Shown piece by piece: positions 25,603 to 34,083 of a DNA stretch of 64,000 nt. The notes below the pieces were generated by a model. It did not search any database and was not told the DNA's origin. It saw only the letters and a program-made list of their open reading frames with translations. The translations under genes were made by a program, and so were the position numbers. Origin of the DNA: Roseomonas sp. CECT 9278 (lineage in GTDB: Bacteria; Pseudomonadota; Alphaproteobacteria; Acetobacterales; Acetobacteraceae); NCBI RefSeq assembly GCF_918698155.1, contig NZ_CAKKLX010000004.1:62001-126000 (forward strand), in the 5' to 3' direction. Numbering within the stretch: the first letter of the stretch is position 1; every line of letters begins with the position of its first letter.

Positions 25603-27537
25603 ATGAGCGGCATGGCAACTCCCCGCCCCGGTTCGCGGCGCCTGTGGTCCTCCGCGCTCGGCATCGTCGCCGCGGCGGTGCTGGCGGTCGGCGTCAACAT
25701 GCTGGTGGACCGGCTGGCGCCGCGCGCGCGCGTCGATCTCACGCAGCAGCGGCTCTATACGCTGTCGGCCGGCACGGTCTCGGTGCTGCAGGGCCTGCAG
25801 GATCCGGTGACGCTGCGGCTGTTCTATTCGCGCCGGCTGGGGTCCGCCGTGCCGGCCTATGGCGCCTATGCCGAGCGCGTGCGCGCCATGCTCGAGGAAT
25901 ACGCCGCGGTCTCCGGCGGCAAGGTGCGCCTGGAGATCTTCGACCCCGAACCGTTCAGCGAGACCGAGGACCGCGCCCTTGCCTATGGCCTGCAAGGCGT
26001 GCCGGTCGACCAGTCCGGCGAGCAGATCTATTTCGGCCTGGCGGGGGTGAACCTGCTGGATGACGAACGCACCGTCCCGTTCTTCCAGCCCGAGCGCGAG
26101 CGCTTCCTGGAATTCGACCTGACGCGCCTGGTCTTCGAATTGTCGAACCCGCGCCGGCCGATCGTCGGCGTGATGTCCTCCCTGCCGGTCAACGGCGACC
26201 CGCGCATGATGATGATGATGCGCGGCGGCCCGGGCGGGCAGCCTTATGCCTTCATGCAGACGCTGCGGCAGTTCTTCACCGTGCAGGACGTCGCGCTGGA
26301 CGCCCAGCGCATCAACGACGACGTGCAGGTGCTGATGGTGATCCATCCGCAGGGCCTGCCCGACGCGACGCTCTATGCCATCGACCAGTTCGTCATGCGC
26401 GGCGGCAAGCTGATCGTCTTCGTGGACCCGCATTCGGAGGGGCAGGCCTCGCGCCCCGGCCCGGGCGGGCAGCCGCCGCGGATGACCTCCTCGAACCTCG
26501 ACAGGCTGCTCAATCCCTGGGGCATCGTCGCACCGCATGACGGGGTGGTGCTGGACCTGCGCGGCGCCTGGCGCGTGCGCGCCAACCCGAACGACCGCGT
26601 GCAGGCGGTGGACTACATAGCCTGGTTCAACCTCCAGGGCGATTCGCTCAGCCAGTCGGAAGTGGCGACGGCGCAGCTGAACCAGGTGACGGTCGCCTCG
26701 GCCGGCTGGGTGCAGCGCGGCGACGGCACGGCGATCGAGATGGAACCGCTGCTCACCAGTTCCGACCGCAGCATGACCGCGCGTGTCGAACGCGTGCAGA
26801 ACAACCCCGACCCCGCGCGCATCCTGGCCGAGTTCCGCCCCGATGGGCTGCGCCGCGTGATCGGCGCGCGCTTCCGCGGCGAGGTTCCCTCCGCCTTCCC
26901 CGAAGGCCCGCCGCCGCCGGCCGAAGGCACCGAGCGCCCCGCCGACCTGCCGGCCCATCGCGCGCGCAGCGAAGGTGCCGCGAACATGGTCGTCATCAAC
27001 GACGCCGACGTGCTCGAGGACCGCTTCTGGGTCCGCGTGCAGGACTTCTTCGGCCAGCAGGTCGCCACGCCGATCAGCGACAATGGATCGCTGGTGGCCA
27101 ACCTGGTCGATGCCTTTGCCGGTGGGGATGCGCTGATCTCGCTGCGCTCGCGCGGCGAATCGATGCGCCCCTTCACGGTGGTCGACGACATCCGCCGCGA
27201 CGCCGATGCCCGCTTCCGCCAGACCGAGCGCGAGTTGACCGAGCGCCTCCAGGCCACCGAGCGCCGCCTGCGCGAATTGCGCCAGGGCGGCGAGCGCGGC
27301 CAGTCCAGCGCCGTCATCACGGCGGAACAGCGCGCCGAGATCGATGCGGCGCGCGCGCAGATCCTGCAGACCCGGCAGCAGCTGCGCGCCGTGCAGCTGG
27401 ACCTGCGGCGCGACATCGAACGCACCGAGACCTGGCTGCGCGTGCTCAACATCGCCGCCGTGCCGCTGCTGCTGACGCTGTTCGCCATCGGGATCGGCGT
27501 GGCGCGGCAGCGCCGGCGCGCCGCGGCCCGGGCCTGA
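25603..27537 (+). CDS. GldG-like ABC-associated membrane protein
   Basis: A 644-residue protein with one N-terminal membrane segment (about 14-34), a large periplasmic region of the ABC_transp_aux type (GldG/intraflagellar-transport-like fold), a coiled-coil stretch rich in Arg, Glu and Gln (about 530-605) and a C-terminal membrane anchor (about 615-635). The N-terminal part DLTQQRLYTLS is the usual entry to the family. A methionine run (MMMMM) and GGPGGQP insert near 205 is unusual. It starts four bases after the permease and should sit on the transporter's periplasmic side. Confidence 0.83.
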   Translation: MSGMATPRPGSRRLWSSALGIVAAAVLAVGVNMLVDRLAPRARVDLTQQRLYTLSAGTVSVLQGLQDPVTLRLFYSRRLGSAVPAYGAYAERVRAMLEEYAAVSGGKVRLEIFDPEPFSETEDRALAYGLQGVPVDQSGEQIYFGLAGVNLLDDERTVPFFQPERERFLEFDLTRLVFELSNPRRPIVGVMSSLPVNGDPRMMMMMRGGPGGQPYAFMQTLRQFFTVQDVALDAQRINDDVQVLMVIHPQGLPDATLYAIDQFVMRGGKLIVFVDPHSEGQASRPGPGGQPPRMTSSNLDRLLNPWGIVAPHDGVVLDLRGAWRVRANPNDRVQAVDYIAWFNLQGDSLSQSEVATAQLNQVTVASAGWVQRGDGTAIEMEPLLTSSDRSMTARVERVQNNPDPARILAEFRPDGLRRVIGARFRGEVPSAFPEGPPPPAEGTERPADLPAHRARSEGAANMVVINDADVLEDRFWVRVQDFFGQQVATPISDNGSLVANLVDAFAGGDALISLRSRGESMRPFTVVDDIRRDADARFRQTERELTERLQATERRLRELRQGGERGQSSAVITAEQRAEIDAARAQILQTRQQLRAVQLDLRRDIERTETWLRVLNIAAVPLLLTLFAIGIGVARQRRRAAARA

Positions 27538-27549
27538 GGAGCCGGCACG

Positions 27550-28629
27550 ATGGACCGACGCAACCTGCTGCTGCTCTCCGGCGCCGCGGTGGTGGCCGTG
27601 GGCGGCGCGCTGCTGCTCAAGCCCGGCACCGAGGCGCCGCCCTCGCCCGCCGGCGCCGCGCTGGCCTTCCCCGGGCTGGCGCAGCGCCTCCAGGCCGCGG
27701 CGAAGATCGAGGCGACGCGCCATGACGGCACGATGGAGATCACCCGCCGCGGCGAGACCTGGGTACTGCCGGCCAAGGGCGGCTATCCTGTCCGGCAGGA
27801 AAAGGTGCGCGAACTCCTGGTCGGCCTGACCGAACTGCGCCTGGTCGAACCGCGCACCGCGAACCCCGAGATGCTCGACCGCCTCGGCGTCGAGGACCCC
27901 GCGCGCGCCGGCGCGACCTCGACCCTGGTGCGCGTGCTGGATGCCCAGGGCGGCGTGATCGCCGAGCTGGTGATCGGCCGGCGCCGCGTGCGCACCCAGG
28001 GCAATGTGCCGGAATCCGCCTATGTGCGCAGGCCGGGCGAGAACCAGGCCTGGCTGGCGGAGGGCCGCATCCCGGTCGATTCCGACCCGCAGCTCTGGCT
28101 CGACCGCGACATCGCCAATGTCGCGCGCGAACGCGTCCGCCGCATCGCCGTCGCGCGCACCGGCCAGCCGCCGCTGGTGCTGACCCGCAGCGGCGAACCC
28201 GACGGCACGCTGCGCATCACCGACCCGGCCGACGCGCCGCCCGCCGAGGCGACGGCGCTCGACGAGGCCGGGCGCGCCTTCGAGTTCCTCACCTTCCTCG
28301 ATGTGCGCCCGGAGGCCGATGCCCCCGGCGAGGCACTGGGCGAAGGCCGCTTCGAGCTGACCGACAACCTCGCCATCGTGGTGCGCCCCCGCAAGCATGA
28401 CGAGGCGCTGTGGATCACCCTGGCGGCCGAGGGCGATGACGAGGCGGCGCGTCTCAATGCCCGCTGGCGCGGCTGGGCCTACCAGGTCGGCGCCTGGAAG
28501 GAGAAGGCCTTCGTGCCGCTCCTGTCCGACCTGCGCGCGCCCGAACCACCGCCGGCCGAGGCCCCGGAAGCCCCCGCCGAAGCGCCCGTGGCACCGCCGG
28601 CCCCCGCCGAGCCGCCGCGCCCGCAGTGA
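27550..28629 (+). CDS. DUF4340 domain protein of the Gld-like ABC cluster
   Basis: A 359-residue protein with an N-terminal anchor (RRNLLLLSGAAVVAVGG) and an exported DUF4340 domain. The pattern LLVGLTELRLVEPRT followed by LGVEDP is typical. It ends in a Pro/Ala/Glu-rich tail. The function is unknown; its constant neighbourhood to GldG-like proteins suggests it is a periplasmic part of the same transporter. It lies 12 bases after that gene and overlaps the Nudix gene by four bases. Confidence 0.8.
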   Translation: MDRRNLLLLSGAAVVAVGGALLLKPGTEAPPSPAGAALAFPGLAQRLQAAAKIEATRHDGTMEITRRGETWVLPAKGGYPVRQEKVRELLVGLTELRLVEPRTANPEMLDRLGVEDPARAGATSTLVRVLDAQGGVIAELVIGRRRVRTQGNVPESAYVRRPGENQAWLAEGRIPVDSDPQLWLDRDIANVARERVRRIAVARTGQPPLVLTRSGEPDGTLRITDPADAPPAEATALDEAGRAFEFLTFLDVRPEADAPGEALGEGRFELTDNLAIVVRPRKHDEALWITLAAEGDDEAARLNARWRGWAYQVGAWKEKAFVPLLSDLRAPEPPPAEAPEAPAEAPVAPPAPAEPPRPQ

Positions 28630-29063
28630 CCGGCCGCGAATACCCCGACCGCCCCTGGGTCGGCATCGGCTGCATCGTGTTCCGCGGCGACCAGGTCCTG
28701 CTGGTGCGCCGCGGCAAGCCACCGCGGATCGGGCAATGGTCCATCCCCGGCGGCGCCCAGCACCTGGGCGAGACCGCCGAGGACGCAGCCCGGCGCGAAT
28801 TGCGCGAGGAAACCGGCATCGAGGTCGGCCCGCTGGCGCTGGCGATCGTGGTCGATGCCATCTCGCGCGACGATGCCGGTCGCGCGCTGTACCACTACAC
28901 CATCATCGATTTCGCGGCGCAGTGGCTGGCCGGCGAGGCGCGCGCCGGCGACGACGTGAGCGAGGTCCGCTGGAGCGCGCCCGCGGACTTCGCCGCCTTC
29001 GACCTGACCGAGGCGACGCATCGCGCCATCGCCGCCGCGCGCGATGCGCTGGCACGGGGCTGA
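28626..29063 (+). CDS. Nudix hydrolase
   Basis: A 145-residue Nudix pyrophosphatase. The Nudix box runs from GGAQHLGE through RELREETGI at about residues 40-62, with all metal-binding glutamates. The ADP-ribose-type or nucleotide substrate cannot be read out. GTG 28626 overlaps the DUF4340 stop (GTGA), so it is co-translated with the ABC cluster. It converges on the RTX gene 29 bases away. Confidence 0.88.
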   Translation: MTGREYPDRPWVGIGCIVFRGDQVLLVRRGKPPRIGQWSIPGGAQHLGETAEDAARRELREETGIEVGPLALAIVVDAISRDDAGRALYHYTIIDFAAQWLAGEARAGDDVSEVRWSAPADFAAFDLTEATHRAIAAARDALARG

Positions 29064-29092
29064 CCCGCCGCGCCAGCCCGCCGCCCCCGTCC

Positions 29093-31540
29093 CTACAGGA
29101 TGAAATCCGCCAGGATCGGCGTATAGCCGGCCACGCTGACCACGATCCGCAGTTCCGGCGCAGTGTCGCTGTCCACCGAGGCATCGATCGTCGTGGCCCC
29201 CGCGCCCACCGTGTAGCGCAGGCTGCCCGCGGTGATCGGCACCGGTGATCCGACCGGCAGCACTTCGTCGAAGGCCTGGTTGCCGGCCAGCAGCAGGTCG
29301 GCATCGATCGCCGAGAGGTCGATGCGGTCGCCCTCGGCACGGTTGAAGTCGGTGATGGTGTCGAAGGCGGCCAGGCTGCCGAGCACCACCTGCCCGCTGT
29401 CGCCCGCCGCATAGCCGAAGGTGTCGGCGCCGGTGCCGCCGGTCAGTTCATCGGCGCCGCGCGCCCCGTACAGGCTGTCATTGCCGGTGCCGCCGAACAG
29501 GTCGTCGGCGGCGAAGATCACCGTGCCGCCGGTGCCGAAGCTCTGGCTCGACCCGATGAGCACGTCGTTGTCGGCACCGCCCTCCAGGCGCGAGGACAGG
29601 CCGGTGCTGGTGAGGGTGTCGTCGCCGCCATCGCCGTACAGCCACGGCGTCGCGAAGGTGCCGCCGGCCTCGATGACATCGTTGCCCAAGCCGCCGCGGA
29701 TGGTGTCGGCCTCGCTCCCGCCGACCACCACGCCGCCATTGCCCACCAGCGAATCATCCCCGCCGCCGCCCGAGATGCTGTCATTGCCCCCCAGCCCCAG
29801 GATGGTGTCGAAGCCGAGCGAGCCGATGATGGTATTGGCGCCGGTATTGCCGGTGCCCGTGCGCCCCGCCTGGGTCAGCGTCAGGTGCTCCAGCGTGGCG
29901 GTCAGGGTGAAGGACACGGCGGACTGCACGAGGTCGCCGGCGGGAAGCAGCAGCTCGTCATTGCCGCTGTCCTGGATGACGTCGAGCAGGCTGTCGATGA
30001 CATAGGTGTCGCTGCCGCCGCCACCCACCAAGGTATCCGCGCCGGTCCCGCCATCCAGCAGGTCGCGCCCGCTGCGGCCGTTCAACAGGTCCTGGTCGGC
30101 GCCACCGCGCAGTGAATTGCCCACCGTGGTGGCGCCGACACCCCCTGGCAGCAGCACGACGGACGATCCGGTCAGCGTGTCGTTGCCCTCGTCGCCGAAC
30201 AGCGAATTGACCTGCCCGCCCGCCACCACGCTGTCATCGCCCGCACCGCCCGACAGCAAGGCGCCGGTCCCGAGGCCGCCACCGCCCTGCAGCGTGTCGT
30301 TGCCGGCTTCGCCGTACACCGAATCGAAGTCGCCCAGGACGGCCCCGCCGCGCACGCTGTCATTGCCCTCGCCGGCGAAGATCGTGTCGCTGCCCAGCCC
30401 GCCCAGGATGGTGTCGTTGCCGTCATCCCCGGCGATCGCGTCGTTGCCGGTGCCGCCATCGAGCAGGTCGAAGCCGATCCCGCCATCGATGGTGTCGGCG
30501 CCTGACCCGCCGGTCGCGGTATCGGCGCCGGCTTCCAGCAGCAGCAGGTTGGCGCCCAGGACCACCGTGACGCGGTCATTGCCCTCACCGGCGGCGACCG
30601 CGCCGGCGGCGCCGGTCGCGGTGATGGTGTCGTTGCCGCCGAAGGTGGCGATGCTGTCGGCCCCGGTGCCGGTCAGGGTGATGTCGTCGTCGCTGCCCGC
30701 CTGGCCGGTGTCGCGCCCGCGCAGCATGGTGCCGACCGGGCCGATCACGGTCACATCGAGCGAATCGGCCCCCACCGTGAAGACCGACGGCGCACCGAGG
30801 TCGACGAAGCCGCCGCCGGTGATCTCGAGCTCCGCCGTCTCGTTGAGCAGCAGCGAGCTGCCCAGGTGCAGCGTGGTGAAGCCCGCGAGCTGCGCGCCGG
30901 TGAGCCGGATGGCGGTGGACGACACCTGCCAGGCCAGCGATTCGAAGTTCTGCAGGGTGGCATTCGCGGCCAGGTCGCCGCTGCCCAGCACGGTGTCGCT
31001 GCCGGTGCCGCCATCGGCGTATTTGAGGCCCAGGTTCTGCGCATCGCCGATGACCAGCAGGTCGTCCCCTGCGCCCAGGTCGATGCCATCGGTATTGCCG
31101 CCCGGGCGCACCGTGTCGTTGCCCTCGCCCGCCACGATCCCGTCATTGCCCGTGCCGGTCGAGATCGAATCATCGCCGCCATACCCATGGGCATGGTCGG
31201 AGGTCGAGCCACCGGTCAGCACGTCGGCACCGCCGAACAGGAAGGCATCGAGGTCCTGCGCATTGGCGCGGAAATCCGCTGCCGTGACGGAAAAGCCGGT
31301 GGCCGACCAGACCAGGTCCACCGGCAGGCGCACCAGCCTGATGCCGGTGATGGTGCCGCCCGCTGGCAGCGCCAGCGCATCATAGGTCAGCCCGACGCCG
31401 TCCAGGATCACCACGGTCTGCGCAATGCCGACGTTCAGGACGGTCGAGGTCGCCGTGCCGCTGATCCGCGCCACCACCTGCAACGCATCGAAGGGGGTCG
31501 GCGCATTGGCCAGGGTACCGGAGAGGATGACATTCGCCAT
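29093..31540 (-). CDS. RTX-type calcium-binding repeat protein, secreted
   Basis: An 815-residue protein made almost wholly of glycine/aspartate-rich nonapeptides (GGxGxDxLx type; for example GGTGNDAIAGDDGND) from about residue 115 onwards, over 25 by eye. These bind calcium and fold into parallel beta-rolls outside the cell. There is no Sec signal; the hydrophobic C-terminal YTPILADFIL is compatible with a type I secretion signal. Residues 1-100 form a non-repetitive N-terminal domain with no motif I know, and no protease or lipase site is evident, so it may be an adhesin or surface-layer-like protein. ATG 31540 follows GGGAG. No HlyB/HlyD/TolC genes are in the window. Confidence 0.87.
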   Translation of the reverse strand: MANVILSGTLANAPTPFDALQVVARISGTATSTVLNVGIAQTVVILDGVGLTYDALALPAGGTITGIRLVRLPVDLVWSATGFSVTAADFRANAQDLDAFLFGGADVLTGGSTSDHAHGYGGDDSISTGTGNDGIVAGEGNDTVRPGGNTDGIDLGAGDDLLVIGDAQNLGLKYADGGTGSDTVLGSGDLAANATLQNFESLAWQVSSTAIRLTGAQLAGFTTLHLGSSLLLNETAELEITGGGFVDLGAPSVFTVGADSLDVTVIGPVGTMLRGRDTGQAGSDDDITLTGTGADSIATFGGNDTITATGAAGAVAAGEGNDRVTVVLGANLLLLEAGADTATGGSGADTIDGGIGFDLLDGGTGNDAIAGDDGNDTILGGLGSDTIFAGEGNDSVRGGAVLGDFDSVYGEAGNDTLQGGGGLGTGALLSGGAGDDSVVAGGQVNSLFGDEGNDTLTGSSVVLLPGGVGATTVGNSLRGGADQDLLNGRSGRDLLDGGTGADTLVGGGGSDTYVIDSLLDVIQDSGNDELLLPAGDLVQSAVSFTLTATLEHLTLTQAGRTGTGNTGANTIIGSLGFDTILGLGGNDSISGGGGDDSLVGNGGVVVGGSEADTIRGGLGNDVIEAGGTFATPWLYGDGGDDTLTSTGLSSRLEGGADNDVLIGSSQSFGTGGTVIFAADDLFGGTGNDSLYGARGADELTGGTGADTFGYAAGDSGQVVLGSLAAFDTITDFNRAEGDRIDLSAIDADLLLAGNQAFDEVLPVGSPVPITAGSLRYTVGAGATTIDASVDSDTAPELRIVVSVAGYTPILADFIL

Positions 31541-31614
31541 GGCTGCTGACTCCCATATGCGGCGCTGCGCGGCCGCGAATCCTTCGCGACGGAACCGAAT
31601 GTCGCTGCGCCGGA

Positions 31615-31643
31615 ACGATAGAGGCGTGCCGCCATCGCAACAA
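31615..31643 (-). promoter_or_regulatory. Probable promoter of the RTX gene
   Basis: On the minus strand TTGTTG (31638-31643) and TATCGT (31615-31620) are 17 bases apart. A start near 31608 would give a leader of about 68 bases. The rest of the 220-base divergent region 31541-31760 shows no other clear element. Confidence 0.45.
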
Positions 31644-31760
31644 TCCATGCGTGCTGGCGGCGCGGCCACCATGTGCCCTGGCGCACGCCGCGACCGGCGG
31701 GCTTCCCTTCGCGACCGGGGCGCGCCACGCTGCCCGCCAGGACTTCCCGCCGGAGTGCCC

Positions 31761-32771
31761 ATGATGCGTCACGCACCCCCCTTGCCGCGGCGCGCCGCCC
31801 TGCTGGCCGCAGCGACGGCGCTCGCCACGCCCGCCCTCGCGCAGCCATTGGCCGGCGGGCGCACCGTGCGCATCATCGTCCCCTTCCCGCCTGGCGGGGC
31901 GGTGGACATCACCTCCCGCCTGCTGGCGGACCGGCTGGGCCCTGTGCTGGGCCAGACCGTGGTGGTGGAGAACCGCGCCGGTGCCGGCGGGCTGATCGGT
32001 GCCGATGCGATCGCCAAGGGGGACCGCGACGGCACCGTGCTCGGCCTGGTCAGCGCCACATCCTATTGCGCCATGCCCTTCATGCATGCGCGCATGCCCT
32101 TCGACCCGCTGCGCGACCTGACACCCGTCACGCAGCTGACGGACGGCGTGCTGCTGTGCGTGGTGAACGCGCAGACCGCGCAGGCGCGCGGCTGGACCGA
32201 CTTCCGCGCCCTGGTGCAATGGTCGCGCGCGAATCCCGAGCAGGTGAAGATGGGCTCCTCCGGGACCGGCACCTCATCCCACCTGAACATCTCGGCGATC
32301 AACCGCTTCGCCGATGCGAAGATCCTGCACGTGCCCTATCGCGGCGGCGGGCCGGCCATCAACGACCTGCTGTCGGGCACCATCGACATGATGTTCGATG
32401 TCATGCCCGCGCTGATGCCGCATGTGGAGGCGGGGCGCTTCAAGGCGCTGGCGGTCTCCTCGGGCGATCCGATCGCGCTGCTGCCGCAGGTGCCGGGGAT
32501 GAAGGCCTTCGCCGATCTGGGCCTTGGCCAGCATGAGCTGATCAACTGGAATGTCGTCACCACCGCCGGCAATACGCCCGCCCCGGTGGTGCAGAGGATC
32601 TTCGATGCGGTGCGCACGGTCAGCCAGCAGCGCGAATTCATCGACCGCATGCGGCCGCTGGGCTACGGCATCATCCTCAGCGAAAGCCCCGAGGCGGCCG
32701 CGCGCATGATCCGCGCCGAGACGCCGCGCTGGCAGCGCATGGTCGAGATCTCCGGCGCGCGGGTCGAATAG
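31761..32771 (+). CDS. TctC/Bug-type substrate-binding protein
   Basis: A 336-residue periplasmic binding protein with signal peptide (cleavage after ATPALAQ, about 26), then VRIIVPFPPGGAVDITSRL and VVENRAGAGG, the Bug-family hallmarks. A second copy of this family in the window, again without TctA or TctB. ATG 31761 (or the next, 31764) follows CCGGAG. The 32789-32811 hairpin ends its transcript. Confidence 0.9.
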   Translation: MMRHAPPLPRRAALLAAATALATPALAQPLAGGRTVRIIVPFPPGGAVDITSRLLADRLGPVLGQTVVVENRAGAGGLIGADAIAKGDRDGTVLGLVSATSYCAMPFMHARMPFDPLRDLTPVTQLTDGVLLCVVNAQTAQARGWTDFRALVQWSRANPEQVKMGSSGTGTSSHLNISAINRFADAKILHVPYRGGGPAINDLLSGTIDMMFDVMPALMPHVEAGRFKALAVSSGDPIALLPQVPGMKAFADLGLGQHELINWNVVTTAGNTPAPVVQRIFDAVRTVSQQREFIDRMRPLGYGIILSESPEAAARMIRAETPRWQRMVEISGARVE

Positions 32772-32788
32772 CCCGCCGGCACGCGACG

Positions 32789-32811
32789 GCCGGGCGGGAT
32801 GACCGCCCGGC
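32789..32811. terminator. Bidirectional hairpin terminator between convergent genes
   Basis: Perfect 9-bp stem GCCGGGCGG (32789-32797) and CCGCCCGGC (32803-32811) with loop GATGA. It sits between the stops of the TctC gene (+) and the small membrane gene (-). There is no T run, as usual in high-GC genomes. Confidence 0.55.
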
Positions 32812-32820
32812 TGCGCCGCG

Positions 32821-33084
32821 TCAACCCTTGCCCGGCCGCATCGCCGCGATGAGCATGAACACCACCGCCACGAAGGTCGGCAGCGACCAGGCGGGCAGCG
32901 TCAGCAGCGGCGCGAAGGCCGCGTTCCAGATCGACGGGCCGACCAAGCGCTGCAGGCCCAGCTGCCCCGATCCCATCGACCCCCCGCTCTGGAGCATGGT
33001 CCCGAGCGGGTAGCCCCAGCCCAGGAAGACGCCCATGCACAAGGCCAGGCCGAACAGAACGAGGGCGAGCGTGCGAAGGACCAT
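32821..33084 (-). CDS. Small two-span membrane protein downstream of msrP
   Basis: An 87-residue protein with two hydrophobic segments (about 4-26 and 60-80), joined by a Gly/Ser/Met-rich loop; a WN(A/P) turn and LPAW precede the second helix. It begins one base after the msrP stop, the position where msrQ, the heme membrane partner, normally lies. It is far too short to be MsrQ and has no histidines for heme. I do not recognise a family. It may be a small generic inner-membrane protein, or a subunit linked to MsrP. Confidence 0.65.
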   Translation of the reverse strand: MVLRTLALVLFGLALCMGVFLGWGYPLGTMLQSGGSMGSGQLGLQRLVGPSIWNAAFAPLLTLPAWSLPTFVAVVFMLIAAMRPGKG

Positions 33085-33085
33085 G

Positions 33086-34027
33086 TCAGGCCCAAAGTCG
33101 CTCGTTCTGCAGCCCGCTGTAAAGATCCGCGACGAATTCGCCGTAGCCGTTGAACAGTTGCGTGGGAATCCGCGCATTGGTGCCCAGCGCGCGCTCGCTG
33201 GCCTGGCTCCAGCGCGGATGCGCGACCGCGGGGTTCACATTGGCCCAGAAGCCGTATTCGGCGGCCTGGATGCGTTCCCAGAAGGACACCGGGCGCTGAT
33301 CGGTCAGGGTGATGCGCACCAGCGACTTGCCGGCCTTGAAGCCGTATTTCCAGGGCTGGTGGAAGCGGATCGGCCCGCCATTCTGCGGCGGCAGCAGCTT
33401 CCCATAGGCGCCCACCACCATGAAGGACAGGTCGTTGCCCGCCTCGGCGATGGTGCAGCCCTCGACATACGGCCAGGGGTACCAGGATTGCCGCAGCCCC
33501 GGCATCACCGCCGGGATCGCCGCCGTCTCGAACGACACGTAGCGCGCGGAGGACAGCGGTTTCACCTGCGCGAGCAGCGCGCTCAGCGGGAAGCCGGTCC
33601 AGGGCACCACCATCGACCAGGCCTCGACGCAGCGCAGGCGATAGACGCGCTCCTCGATCGGCATGGTGCGCAGCAGGTCCTCGATGCCGAATTCGCGCGG
33701 GGTTTCCACCATGCCGTCCACCTTCACGGTCCACGGGCGCTGCGGCAGGCGCTGGGCGCCCTGGCTGATCGACTTGCTGGTGCCGAATTCATAGAAGTTG
33801 TTGAAGGTGGTCACGTCGCGCTCGGGGCTGATCTCGCGGCCGGGGGCGAAGCGTGTGTTGCGCATGGCGGGCGGCAGGCCGCCGGCGGCCTGCTGCGCCT
33901 GTGCCGCGCCGGCGGCGCCGAGCAGCCCGGCGGCGATGCCAAAGGCCTTGCGGCGGCCGAACACCAGGTGCTCTGGCGTGACGCGGGCTTCGGGCGTTTC
34001 CCAGCCGCGGGGGATTCGGATCTGCAT
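33086..34027 (-). CDS. msrP: Protein-methionine-sulfoxide reductase catalytic subunit MsrP
   Basis: A periplasmic molybdoenzyme (YedY family) that repairs oxidised methionines in envelope proteins. The 313-residue protein has a Tat signal (FGRRKAFGIAAGLLGA, about 22-37) and the molybdenum-binding cysteine in YRLRCVEAWSMVVPW. Start 34027 (MQIRIPRGW) follows GGAG eight bases upstream; an ATG at 34060 lacks one. MsrP needs quinol electrons through MsrQ; that gene is not present here and only a short membrane gene follows. Confidence 0.93.
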   Translation of the reverse strand: MQIRIPRGWETPEARVTPEHLVFGRRKAFGIAAGLLGAAGAAQAQQAAGGLPPAMRNTRFAPGREISPERDVTTFNNFYEFGTSKSISQGAQRLPQRPWTVKVDGMVETPREFGIEDLLRTMPIEERVYRLRCVEAWSMVVPWTGFPLSALLAQVKPLSSARYVSFETAAIPAVMPGLRQSWYPWPYVEGCTIAEAGNDLSFMVVGAYGKLLPPQNGGPIRFHQPWKYGFKAGKSLVRITLTDQRPVSFWERIQAAEYGFWANVNPAVAHPRWSQASERALGTNARIPTQLFNGYGEFVADLYSGLQNERLWA

Positions 34028-34083
34028 CTCGGTCACTCCGTTCGGCCTGAACATCGGCATGGCGCGGCCGGCTTCAAGCGATT

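Noticed and set aside
25540-28722. Very long antisense frame opposite the Gld-like genes
   Set aside because: No domain signature, composition rich in Arg/Gly/Ala/His; a shadow of the real genes.
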